A stretch of DNA of 7,584 nucleotides, taken from contig JBKCCF010000113.1 in the NCBI GenBank assembly GCA_046305255.1, forward strand, positions 1-7,584, read 5' to 3'. A model generated the notes under the pieces. The model searched no databases and was not told the origin of the DNA. It saw only the letters and a program-made list of their open reading frames with translations. Of this stretch, positions 1 to 6,413 are shown piece by piece. The position numbers were made by a program, and so were the translations under genes. This stretch comes from UBA6136 sp046305255. GTDB taxonomy: Bacteria > Pseudomonadota > Gammaproteobacteria > Methylococcales > Methylococcaceae. Within the stretch, counting starts at the first letter, position 1. Every line of letters begins with the position of its first letter.

Positions 1-140
1 CTTCCTCGGTCGCAAATCCGATGGCGAGCCAGGCGTCAAGACGCTTTGGCTCGGCTTCGCTCGTGTCAGAGATTTCGTGGAGGGCGTTGAACATATGCGA
101 CAGCTTCAGAATTCAGGGCTGAGTTGTGTGTAATGGCATG
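1..140 (+). mobile_element. Right end of an IS4-family (IS50/Tn5-like) insertion sequence, cut by the window edge
   Basis: This segment holds the C-terminal codons of an IS4-type transposase followed by what looks like the terminal repeat. Bases 122-140 (AGTTGTGTGTAATGGCATG) match the 19-bp Tn5 outer end, read outward, at 12 of 19 positions by my count, including the TTGTGT and TAA blocks. The transposase stop codon lies inside this end, as it does in IS50. Immediately beyond, the sequence continues as an in-frame methyltransferase gene on the opposite strand, which marks the junction. The exact boundary is uncertain by a few bases (about 138-143). The left end, the rest of the transposase and any target-site duplication are outside the window. 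The family call is firm from the protein tail; the exact end is inference. Confidence 0.75.
2..133 (+). CDS. IS4-family transposase, C-terminal fragment (5' part outside window)
   Basis: The frame opening at base 2 reads 43 codons to a TAA at 131-133. It contains FLGRKSDGEPGVKTLWLGF followed by a helix-like stretch (RVRDFVEGVEHMRQLQ). This is the C-terminal signature of Tn5/IS50-type DDE transposases, where a Gly-Phe-x-x-x-Lys segment precedes a Leu-Trp-x-Gly motif and a terminal helix. In Tn5 this region contributes to dimer contacts. The catalytic DDE residues lie upstream, outside the window, so I cannot say whether the enzyme is intact. The reading frame is open to the window edge and ends inside the probable terminal repeat, as expected for an undamaged 3' end. 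Confidence 0.78.
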   Translation, partial: FLGRKSDGEPGVKTLWLGFARVRDFVEGVEHMRQLQNSGLSCV

Positions 141-351
141 CATCTAGATCTACCCCCGTTGGTTTGTAACCCAGCCCTTTCAAAACTTCCAACCACTCAC
201 CGCGGCCGCACCCCAGATCAATAGCCTCAGCGTTTGGGTAGATATCAAGTAGAGGTTTTACAAATGGAACATACGCCTGTAGCCGCCCCTTAATCAAATC
301 GCGAGACCCACGATAACGCTCTTCAAACGCGCGATAGAAACCGTCAGTCAT
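106..351 (-). pseudogene. SAM-dependent methyltransferase, N-terminal remnant interrupted by an IS
   Basis: This is the start of a class I methyltransferase of the kind found beside O-antigen ABC exporters, where such enzymes modify the end of the glycan. The N-terminal helix region (FYRAFEERYRGSRDLIKGRL, residues 5-24) leads into SAM motif I (DLGCGRGEW, 45-53) and the next strand with its acidic residue (GVDLD, 66-70). From about residue 71 the frame runs into the insertion-sequence end and stops after 81 residues. The rest of the SAM fold and any downstream domains are missing, so the product cannot be active. I prefer the ATG at 351 to an in-frame ATG at 381: it overlaps the wzt stop as ATGA and has an AAGG ribosome site (360-363) eight bases upstream. 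The 3' part of the gene should lie beyond the IS, left of the window. The substrate is unknown. Confidence 0.82.
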
Positions 352-1568
352 CTTGAATACCTTATAACAGGTGGAAGCCATGCCACACCCATAAATTTGT
401 TTTTATCTATGTTAATAACATTAAATATTAACGCAAGATCACGCCACTCGAAATTACGACTAATATGTGTATCTCCCGCATGCAATGCGATTGTAACTGA
501 ATAACTTCCCGGCCCTAAATTGGCTTCGAAGTCAAAATAATACGCTATTGCTTCTCCAGCCTTTAGATCCCGCTGCATACAATTATAATGATAAGTATTA
601 GTACCAAAAACCTCTTGCCCTAAACGATCTTTTACCATAAAACCTACCACCAACTCTTCAACATCAACCATGCACTCCATCCCAACTCGCAGAGTTACTA
701 GCTGACCAACATCAACCAGTTCTATTGGCTGACCTAAATTATTAACTAGACTTATTTGAGTTATACACACTTCTCCTGTACCAGAAACTGTCTTCACCTT
801 CCCCCCTTCCGTAACCTCCTGTTTCACGGTCTGGTTCTGGTTATCAGCGAGCATTGCATTGTAGTAATCCATCACAGCCTCAGGCTCCCCTTCCATCGCT
901 AGTTTGCCTGCATTGAGCAGGATCGCACGGTCACAGATGGACTGGATCGCAGTCTTGTCGTGGGAGACGATTAGCAGAGTTGTGCCTTGCTTGCGGAATT
1001 CGCGAATGCGATCGAAGCTTTTGTGCTGAAAGTAGGCATCGCCCACCGATAGGGCCTCGTCGACAATCAGCACATCTGGCCGATGAGCAGTTGCCACACT
1101 GAAGGCCAAGCGCATTTGCATGCCGCTAGAGTAGACGCGAACCGGTTGATCAATGTAATCCCCGATTTCGGCAAAAGCTTCTATCGCAGACATCAGTCGG
1201 GCAATTTCATCGACGCTGTAGCCTAACAATTGGCCGGACATGAAGACATTCTGGCGGCCGGTAAAGTCAGGGTGAAACCCCATACCCAGCTCCAACAGAG
1301 CTGCAACTCGGCCAGTAATATGCACCGCACCTGTAGTGGGTTGAGTAGTGCCGGTAATCATCTTGAGCAGGGTGCTCTTGCCCGCGCCATTTATGCCGAT
1401 AATACCCACCGCCTCGCCGGGATTGACGGTGAAACTAACATCGCGCAATACCCATTTCAGTTTATGGCGAGGATTGCGGCCGGGGATTAGCCATTCTGCC
1501 AACCGCGACCAACGCGTGGGGTATTGCTTATAAGCCTTGCCTACATGACTAACTGTGATTGTACCCAT
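348..1568 (-). CDS. wzt: O-antigen/polysaccharide ABC exporter ATP-binding protein with C-terminal carbohydrate-binding domain
   Basis: This is the cytoplasmic ATPase of the exporter that moves undecaprenyl-PP-linked polysaccharide across the inner membrane. In its 406 residues I see Walker A (GINGAGKST, 58-66), the ABC signature (YSSGMQ, 146-151), Walker B (VLIVDEA, 166-172) and the H-loop histidine (SHD, 202-204). A linker near 240-262 precedes a beta-rich domain (about 265-400), typical of Wzt proteins that recognise the capped glycan end. Shorter Wzt proteins without this domain serve systems that do not sense a cap. The start ATG overlaps the wzm stop as TGATG with only a weak ribosome site, so translation is probably coupled to wzm. 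The stop overlaps the methyltransferase start. The C-terminal domain is clearly AT-richer than the ATPase part, suggesting exchange of this specificity domain. The ATPase call is firm; the ligand is unknown. Confidence 0.93.
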   Translation of the reverse strand: MGTITVSHVGKAYKQYPTRWSRLAEWLIPGRNPRHKLKWVLRDVSFTVNPGEAVGIIGINGAGKSTLLKMITGTTQPTTGAVHITGRVAALLELGMGFHPDFTGRQNVFMSGQLLGYSVDEIARLMSAIEAFAEIGDYIDQPVRVYSSGMQMRLAFSVATAHRPDVLIVDEALSVGDAYFQHKSFDRIREFRKQGTTLLIVSHDKTAIQSICDRAILLNAGKLAMEGEPEAVMDYYNAMLADNQNQTVKQEVTEGGKVKTVSGTGEVCITQISLVNNLGQPIELVDVGQLVTLRVGMECMVDVEELVVGFMVKDRLGQEVFGTNTYHYNCMQRDLKAGEAIAYYFDFEANLGPGSYSVTIALHAGDTHISRNFEWRDLALIFNVINIDKNKFMGVAWLPPVIRYSR

Positions 1569-2362
1569 CAGAGTTCATCCACCATTTCACCAGCATGCCG
1601 CCGGAAGAGACCGAGAGCGATGATGCAGAAAACAAAGGCAAGCAGGCTTACCAGCCAGAGGCTATCCCACTGCGGCCACTGAGCATTGACCAACACCTGC
1701 TGAAACCCTTTAATCAACTGGGCCATGGGATTCCATTGCATCAATTTGCCCACACCGTCGGGCAGGACGCTGGCCGGGTAAACAATTGGGGTAAACCAAA
1801 ACCAGAAGGTGATGAAAATACCGAAGAACTGACCAACATCACGAAAAAACACGTTGAGTACCCCAAGAGTTACGCCCAGGCCTATGGCAAAACACACCAG
1901 CAGCACCAGCAAGGGGACAACAGCGATAAAAGTGATGCCGGGGAAACAGCCGGTAACAAGCAAAAACAATGTAAACAGCCCGAAGATAATAGCGAAGTTT
2001 ATGACTGCACTTATGATGATGATTACGGGCAGACAAAGCCGGGGAAAACTAAGCTTTTTGAGAAGATTGGCATTCTCGATGAAGACATTCTGAGCACGTC
2101 CAACAATTTCGGCAAATAGTCCCCAGGTCAAAACACCGGCACATAGGTAGATGCTATAGCCATAGGTGCTGTCGGTTCCGTGCAGCCTGGCCCTCATGAC
2201 CTCCGAAAAGATCACCGTATAGACGAAGATCATCGCCAAGGGATTAATGACCGTCCAGGTAGCGCCTAGCAGAGAGTTGCGGTATTTAGACTGGAATTCC
2301 CGCTTGACGCTACCAAGGATAAAGCCCCGATAGGCCCAAAGGGCGAGCAGCATGTTCTTCAT
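1568..2362 (-). CDS. wzm: O-antigen/polysaccharide ABC exporter permease (ABC-2 type)
   Basis: This is the membrane half of the Wzm-Wzt exporter, which forms the channel for lipid-linked polysaccharide. Its 264 residues are the usual family length. The N-terminus has the conserved amphipathic segment VKREFQSKYRNSLLG (19-33), followed by about six hydrophobic spans (roughly 34-54, 70-90, 112-138, 145-170, 178-198 and 235-253). Family landmarks include ENANLLKKLSFPR (96-108) and FRDVGQFF (173-180), then TPIVYP (191-196) and NPM (211-213). The ATG at 2362 has no clear ribosome site. An ATG at 2353 (residue 4) has a weak GAAG just upstream and is an alternative start. It is the first gene of the polysaccharide operon, 75 bp downstream of pncC in the same direction, and overlaps wzt by one base. 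Confidence 0.93.
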   Translation of the reverse strand: MKNMLLALWAYRGFILGSVKREFQSKYRNSLLGATWTVINPLAMIFVYTVIFSEVMRARLHGTDSTYGYSIYLCAGVLTWGLFAEIVGRAQNVFIENANLLKKLSFPRLCLPVIIIISAVINFAIIFGLFTLFLLVTGCFPGITFIAVVPLLVLLVCFAIGLGVTLGVLNVFFRDVGQFFGIFITFWFWFTPIVYPASVLPDGVGKLMQWNPMAQLIKGFQQVLVNAQWPQWDSLWLVSLLAFVFCIIALGLFRRHAGEMVDEL

Positions 2363-2437
2363 TTTGAGGGATTACGTTGCATATAGGGATGCAGCCAGTG
2401 GGTGAGTAAGTGGGGCTGCTGTCCATTTAATTATTTT
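2363..2437 (-). promoter_or_regulatory. Probable leader/promoter region of the wzm operon with a weak hairpin
   Basis: This 75-bp gap lies between pncC and wzm, both read leftward. Just after the pncC stop on the - strand is an AT-rich block (AAAAATAATTAAAT, about 2425-2438), which could serve as an UP element or -10 region, but no -35/-10 pair with good consensus stands out. Further on is a 6-bp inverted repeat, GCAGCC/GGCTGC (2391-2396 with 2414-2419), with a 17-base loop. It lacks a T-run on the - strand side, so it is a poor terminator for pncC. The abrupt change of gene content here suggests the operon has its own promoter. That is inference. Confidence 0.3.
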
Positions 2438-2944
2438 TTACTGGGCAGCAAAGTTTGCCTTGAGCCCCTGCAGCGCCTCACCCACCGCTGCGCACCTTAT
2501 ACCCCGCCGATCGCCGCTGAATACAAACATGCGTGTCCTAGCATCCCCACCCCGGCGCTGCAATGCCATCCAGACGGTACCCACCGGTTTTTCCAGACTA
2601 CCGCCGCCGGGTCCGGCGACGCCGGTGATGGCGATGGCCATGTCGGCATTACTGGTTTCGAGGGCGCCGACAGCCATAGCCCGAGCTACTTGTTCGCTTA
2701 CTGCGCCATATTTGTCGATCAGATCCGGTTCAACCCCTAACATCTCAGTCTTGGCGGCATTGCTGTAGGTGACATAACCCCGATCAAACCAGCCGGAACT
2801 CCCCGGCACTGCGGTTATGCACTGCGCCAGCCACCCACCCGTACAGGATTCAGCGGTTACCAGCATCAGTCCGGCCTGTTCTAACATCAAGCCGACCGAT
2901 TGCGCCAGCGGGTAAAGTTCGTCATCAGCATCCATCGAAGTCAT
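2438..2944 (-). CDS. pncC: Nicotinamide-nucleotide amidohydrolase (stand-alone CinA C-terminal domain protein)
   Basis: PncC hydrolyses nicotinamide mononucleotide to nicotinate mononucleotide and ammonia in the cytoplasm, recycling the NMN released by NAD-dependent DNA ligase. The 168 residues cover one CinA C-terminal domain without the N-terminal MoaB-like domain of long CinA proteins. I see TAESCTGG (30-37) with the presumed nucleophilic serine at 33, VTYSNAAKTEMLGV (58-71) with the conserved Tyr and Lys, and the glycine-rich ITGVAGPGGG (106-115). The C-terminal FSGDR (142-146) also fits the family. The ATG at 2944 has an AGG only one base upstream, while the ATG at 2935 (residue 4) has the same AGG ten bases upstream, so the shorter form may be the real start. 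It is divergent from mutS, as in Pseudomonas. In those genomes recA follows; here wzm does. Confidence 0.92.
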   Translation of the reverse strand: MTSMDADDELYPLAQSVGLMLEQAGLMLVTAESCTGGWLAQCITAVPGSSGWFDRGYVTYSNAAKTEMLGVEPDLIDKYGAVSEQVARAMAVGALETSNADMAIAITGVAGPGGGSLEKPVGTVWMALQRRGGDARTRMFVFSGDRRGIRCAAVGEALQGLKANFAAQ

Positions 2945-2989
2945 GCCTAGTCAATCGCATAGCCGGATTGTAATGGTTAAACTACCCGA
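2945..2989. promoter_or_regulatory. Short divergent intergenic region between pncC and mutS
   Basis: Only 45 bp separate the two divergent starts, so both promoters must lie in or overlap this gap or extend into the opposing coding region. I find no convincing -35/-10 pair in either direction. An in-frame TAA at 2978-2980 just before the mutS ATG fixes that start. No purine-rich Shine-Dalgarno sequence precedes the mutS ATG, so its initiation site is weak. Confidence 0.4.
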
Positions 2990-5569
2990 ATGACAGCCAA
3001 AACGCCCTCCGCAAGCTCTCCACACACCCCTCTGATGCAACAGTATTTTCGCGTCAAGGCAGAACACCCTGATCGTCTGGTGTTCTTCCGCATGGGTGAT
3101 TTCTATGAACTGTTCCACGACGACGCCCGCAAGGCAGCGCGCTTGCTGGACATCACCCTGACAGCCCGAGGCGAGTCAGCGGGGGAGCGCATCCCCATGG
3201 CCGGCCTGCCCTACCACGCGGCAGAGGGCTATCTGGCGCGGTTGGTAAAGCTTGGCGAATCCATCGCCATTTGTGAACAGGTCGGCGATCCGTCGACCTC
3301 GAAAGGTTTGGTGGAACGTAAAGTTGTGCGAATTGTGACGCCCGGTACGGTGACCGAAGAGGCCTTGCTGGACGATAGGCGTGACACGCTGCTGGTGGCC
3401 ATAGCGCCGGTCGGCAGCCAGTTTGGTCTTGCCGCGCTTGATATTGCAGGGGGTCGCTTTACGGTGCAACAGCTGACTGATTTCGACAGTCTGCTAGGTG
3501 AACTGGAACGTTTGAACCCCGCCGAATTGCTGGTCGGTGAGGATGGCTCGCTGCCAGCGGCGATTGCCGGACGGCGCGGCCTGAGTCGTCGTCCGGCCTG
3601 GCATTTTGAGCCCGAGAGTGCACGTCACCTTTTGCTGCGTCAGTTTGGCGTACACGATCTTGCCGGTTTCGGCTGCAATGATCTGCCCGCCGCTATCGGT
3701 GCTGCCGGCGCTCTGCTCCAATATGTACGCGATACCCAGCAGTCAAGCTTGCCCCATCTGCAGGGCATCCGGGTGGAAACGCAAGAGGATGTCATCGTGC
3801 TGGATGCTGCCAGTCGGCGCAATCTCGAACTGGATGTTCATCCCTCGGGCCGTCACGATCTGACTGTGTTTGGTGTGCTGGATCGTAGCGTCACGGCTAT
3901 GGGTGGGCGCTTGTTGCGGCGCTGGCTGCACCGGCCACTGCGCGACCAACAGGTGCTGAGCGCCCGCTACAACGCCATCGGCCTGCTGCTGGATAATGCA
4001 CGCTATCGTGACGTGCGCGATCAACTTCGGTCTGTGGGCGACATCGAACGTATCGCCTCCCGTATTGCACTCAAATCGGCCCGCCCGCGCGATCTCAGCA
4101 CTCTGCGTCTGGCCTTGTGCAGCCTGCCGGCGCTACAGGCCAGTTTATCGCGACTGGACGAGCCACTACTTCTTGCGTTACGCGATCGTATTCGGGAGCA
4201 GCCTGAACTGGCCGACCTGCTGGAACGGGCCATCATCGACAACCCACCGGTGTTGATCCGCGACGGCGGCGTTATCGCCGAAGGCTATCACCCTGAACTT
4301 GATGAACTGCGCAATCTCAGCCAGAACAACGAGCGCTACCTGTTGGAAATGGAGCAGCGGGAGAGGGAGCGCACGGGCCTGGCCAATCTCAAGGTCGGAT
4401 TCAACCGGGTGCAGGGTTTTTATCTTGAGCTTTCCCGCTCCCAGGCCGACAAGGTACCCACTGAGTATGTCCGGCGACAGACGCTCAAGGGGGTCGAGCG
4501 CTATATCACCCCTGAACTGAAAAGTTTCGAAGACAAGGTGCTGGGGGCACGCGAGCGGTCTCTGTCGTTTGAAAAGGCGCTCTACGATGCCCTGCTGGAT
4601 CGTTTAGGCGAGCATCTTGCCGAATTACAACTTTGCGCCCAGGGGCTTGCTGAACTGGATGTCCTGACAACCCTGGCCGAACGCGCCGATAGCCTCGGGT
4701 TCACCCCGCCGGAATTAAGCCAGCATCCCGGTATCCACATCAGGGCCGGTCGGCATCCTGTGGTGGAAAGCGTGCTGGAAACGCCCTTTGTTCCGAATGA
4801 TCTCGATTTTTCCCCCGACCGGCGCATGCTGATCATTACTGGTCCCAACATGGGTGGTAAATCGACCTACATGCGGCAGGCAGCCGTAATCGTGCTACTG
4901 GCTCACATCGGTAGCTATGTTCCGGCAGAACAGGCGGTGATAGGGCCAGTGGACCGGATTTTCACCCGCATCGGCGCGTCCGACGACCTTGCCAGCGGTC
5001 GCTCGACGTTCATGGTGGAAATGACAGAAACCGCACATATTCTGCACAATGCCACGTCCAGCAGCCTAGTGCTGATGGACGAGATTGGCCGGGGTACCAG
5101 TACGTTTGATGGCCTGTCTCTGGCCTACGCGGCAGCGGAGCATCTGGCCCGCGAGATCAGGGCCTACACCCTGTTCGCGACCCACTATTTCGAACTGATC
5201 ACACTGCCGGACGAATGCCCCGGCGTCTGCAACGTCCACCTTGATGCCGTTGAACATCAGGATGGCGTGGTGTTTTTGCATACTGTGAAGGAAGGCCCCG
5301 CCAATCAGAGCTACGGCCTGCAGGTGGCTGCCCTGGCCGGAGTCCCGCAAAAAGTCGTCAAGCGGGCGAGAAAAAAACTGCACTCGCTGGAAAAACAGAG
5401 CTACGAAGATCGCCGCCCTATCAGCGAGGCCAAGCAACAACTGGATTTATTTGCAGAGCCTCCAAACAGTGCAGCACTGGAACTGCTGAAAACAATCCAG
5501 CCGGATGAGGTCACACCGCGTCAGGCGCTGGACCTGCTGTTCACGCTCAAGCGCTTGCAGGAGGGGTAA
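2990..5569 (+). CDS. mutS: DNA mismatch repair protein MutS
   Basis: MutS recognises mismatches and small loops in newly replicated DNA and, with ATP, recruits MutL. The protein has 859 residues, close to the E. coli length of 853, and looks complete. The mismatch-reading Phe-x-Glu motif sits in GDFYELF (F38 and E40), inside the N-terminal domain. The lever and clamp region occupies the middle. The ATPase domain carries Walker A (GPNMGGKST, 618-626) and Walker B (LMDEIGRGTS, 695-704), followed by FATHYFEL. A beta-clamp-type motif, QLDLF (817-821), precedes the C-terminal helices used for tetramer formation. The start at 2990 is forced by an in-frame stop 10 bp upstream. No strong ribosome site is visible. 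Downstream it converges on dsbC with a shared hairpin between them. Base composition is that of the GC-rich housekeeping part. Confidence 0.98.
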   Translation: MTAKTPSASSPHTPLMQQYFRVKAEHPDRLVFFRMGDFYELFHDDARKAARLLDITLTARGESAGERIPMAGLPYHAAEGYLARLVKLGESIAICEQVGDPSTSKGLVERKVVRIVTPGTVTEEALLDDRRDTLLVAIAPVGSQFGLAALDIAGGRFTVQQLTDFDSLLGELERLNPAELLVGEDGSLPAAIAGRRGLSRRPAWHFEPESARHLLLRQFGVHDLAGFGCNDLPAAIGAAGALLQYVRDTQQSSLPHLQGIRVETQEDVIVLDAASRRNLELDVHPSGRHDLTVFGVLDRSVTAMGGRLLRRWLHRPLRDQQVLSARYNAIGLLLDNARYRDVRDQLRSVGDIERIASRIALKSARPRDLSTLRLALCSLPALQASLSRLDEPLLLALRDRIREQPELADLLERAIIDNPPVLIRDGGVIAEGYHPELDELRNLSQNNERYLLEMEQRERERTGLANLKVGFNRVQGFYLELSRSQADKVPTEYVRRQTLKGVERYITPELKSFEDKVLGARERSLSFEKALYDALLDRLGEHLAELQLCAQGLAELDVLTTLAERADSLGFTPPELSQHPGIHIRAGRHPVVESVLETPFVPNDLDFSPDRRMLIITGPNMGGKSTYMRQAAVIVLLAHIGSYVPAEQAVIGPVDRIFTRIGASDDLASGRSTFMVEMTETAHILHNATSSSLVLMDEIGRGTSTFDGLSLAYAAAEHLAREIRAYTLFATHYFELITLPDECPGVCNVHLDAVEHQDGVVFLHTVKEGPANQSYGLQVAALAGVPQKVVKRARKKLHSLEKQSYEDRRPISEAKQQLDLFAEPPNSAALELLKTIQPDEVTPRQALDLLFTLKRLQEG

Positions 5570-5603
5570 GCCGTAGAACGGCCGTCGGCCGCTATAGAAA
5601 CCA

Positions 5604-5630
5604 GACAGGGGCGAGAATGCCGCCCCTGTC
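5604..5630. terminator. Bidirectional hairpin between convergent mutS and dsbC
   Basis: A perfect 10-bp inverted repeat, GACAGGGGCG (5604-5613) and CGCCCCTGTC (5621-5630), has a 7-base loop. It lies 35 bp after the mutS stop and 24 bp before the dsbC stop. Neither side has a strong T-run. The - strand side has TGGTTTCTAT, which is moderately T-rich, so termination is likelier for dsbC transcripts or relies partly on Rho. Its position between convergent genes and its strength make a shared terminator the best reading. Confidence 0.68.
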
Positions 5631-5653
5631 GTGACACCGTATGTGTTACCGCA

Positions 5654-6385
5654 CTACTTGGCCGGCACCGGGGTGGCGGGCTTTTCTTCCAGCATTTTCA
5701 GGAGCTGATCAGCCGGAACATAGCCGGGCATGATGACGCCCTTCTCGGTCACGATCATGGGCGTTCCGTTGGCACCCATCGCTTCGGCCAGTGCCATGTG
5801 CTCATCAATCGGGTTATCGCACTGCTTCCGGGCGAGATTCTCCCCGCTCTTGGCCTTGGTCAGAGCGGCATTGCGATCCTTGGCACACCAGACTGTGACA
5901 GCCTTGAAGTAGGATTCGGAGTCCTTGCCCGCGCGGGGAAAGAACAGGTAACGCACTTCAATCCCCAGCTTAAGATACTGTTCAATCTCTGAGTGCAATT
6001 TGCGGCAGTAGCCGCAATCAATGTCGGTAAAGACATAGATGACGTGCTGGGTTGTCTTGGGCTTGAACACGATCATCTTGTCGGTGCCGATCTTTTTCAG
6101 TGCTTCAAGCCTGGCCCCGGCCAGTTTCTTTTCAGTCAGGTCTTCCCTGCTTTTGAGGTCCACCATGGAGCCCTGCATCAGGTAACGGCCATCCTCGGAC
6201 ACGTAGAACAGACGGGCACCGACGACTACTTCGTAGACGCCTTTGATGGCCGACTCGGTAATGACATCGGGCTTGATGGTCGGCAAGGCCACCTTGAGCG
6301 CTTCCTCGACGGCTTTGGGATCGGCTCCCGCCACACTGCTGAACAGGCCAAATGCCGCGAGTGCAGCAAACATTATGTTTTTCAT
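5654..6385 (-). CDS. dsbC: Periplasmic thiol:disulfide interchange protein (disulfide isomerase) DsbC
   Basis: DsbC is a periplasmic isomerase that reshuffles wrong disulfide bonds and is kept reduced by DsbD. The 243-residue protein begins with a signal peptide (about 1-21, cleavage probably at AGA-DPK). A dimerisation domain follows (about 22-85), then a linker helix and a thioredoxin-fold domain with the CGYC active site (124-127), the cis-proline loop GTPM (207-210) and two further cysteines (167 and 189) matching the structural disulfide of E. coli DsbC. I chose the ATG at 6385: an AGGGG ribosome site (6391-6395) lies 5 bases upstream and a signal peptide starts directly. A longer open frame to 6571 overlaps rseP and starts with an implausible leader. 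It lies 28 bp downstream of rseP and is probably co-transcribed. The proline-containing C-terminal tail is short. Confidence 0.95.
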   Translation of the reverse strand: MKNIMFAALAAFGLFSSVAGADPKAVEEALKVALPTIKPDVITESAIKGVYEVVVGARLFYVSEDGRYLMQGSMVDLKSREDLTEKKLAGARLEALKKIGTDKMIVFKPKTTQHVIYVFTDIDCGYCRKLHSEIEQYLKLGIEVRYLFFPRAGKDSESYFKAVTVWCAKDRNAALTKAKSGENLARKQCDNPIDEHMALAEAMGANGTPMIVTEKGVIMPGYVPADQLLKMLEEKPATPVPAK

Positions 6386-6390
6386 GAGTA

Positions 6391-6395
6391 CCCCT
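6391..6395 (-). promoter_or_regulatory. Ribosome binding site that decides the dsbC start
   Basis: On the - strand the sequence reads AGGGGTACTCATG, a strong Shine-Dalgarno site five bases before the ATG at 6385. It supports the signal-peptide start over the longer open frame that begins at 6571. Confidence 0.75.
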
Positions 6396-6413
6396 GGGTT
6401 TAAAAGTAAAAGT

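Noticed and set aside
135..155. Cluster of restriction-site-like hexamers (GCATGC, ATGCAT, TCTAGA, AGATCT) at the IS/methyltransferase junction, resembling a cloning polylinker.
   Set aside because: The AGATCTAGAT part encodes the conserved VDLD of the methyltransferase in frame, and the GCATGCC part belongs to the IS end, so chance at the insertion junction explains it. Read coverage across the junction would settle it.
352..381. Methyltransferase start at the upstream ATG at 381.
   Set aside because: The added ten residues overlap wzt, while the ATG at 351 has the ATGA overlap, a well-spaced AAGG, and gives the N-terminus MTDGFYRAF expected for this family.
1559..2119. 186-codon open frame on the + strand opposite wzm.
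   Set aside because: Its translation is a hydrophilic, low-complexity antisense shadow of the membrane-protein codons, with no family features.
2598..2605. GGCGGTAG on the - strand, identical to the core of the RfaH-recruiting ops element and upstream of the wzm operon.
   Set aside because: It lies inside pncC and encodes the conserved Gly-Gly-Ser of AGPGGGS. The following bases do not match the rest of the ops consensus, and no JUMPstart context is seen.
5066..5440. 124-codon open frame on the - strand within mutS.
   Set aside because: It is antisense to the conserved MutS ATPase domain, whose reading is certain; the translation has no recognisable motif.
5993..6403. 136-codon open frame on the + strand opposite dsbC.
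   Set aside because: It is a shadow of the dsbC coding strand, and the DsbC reading has clear catalytic motifs and a ribosome site.
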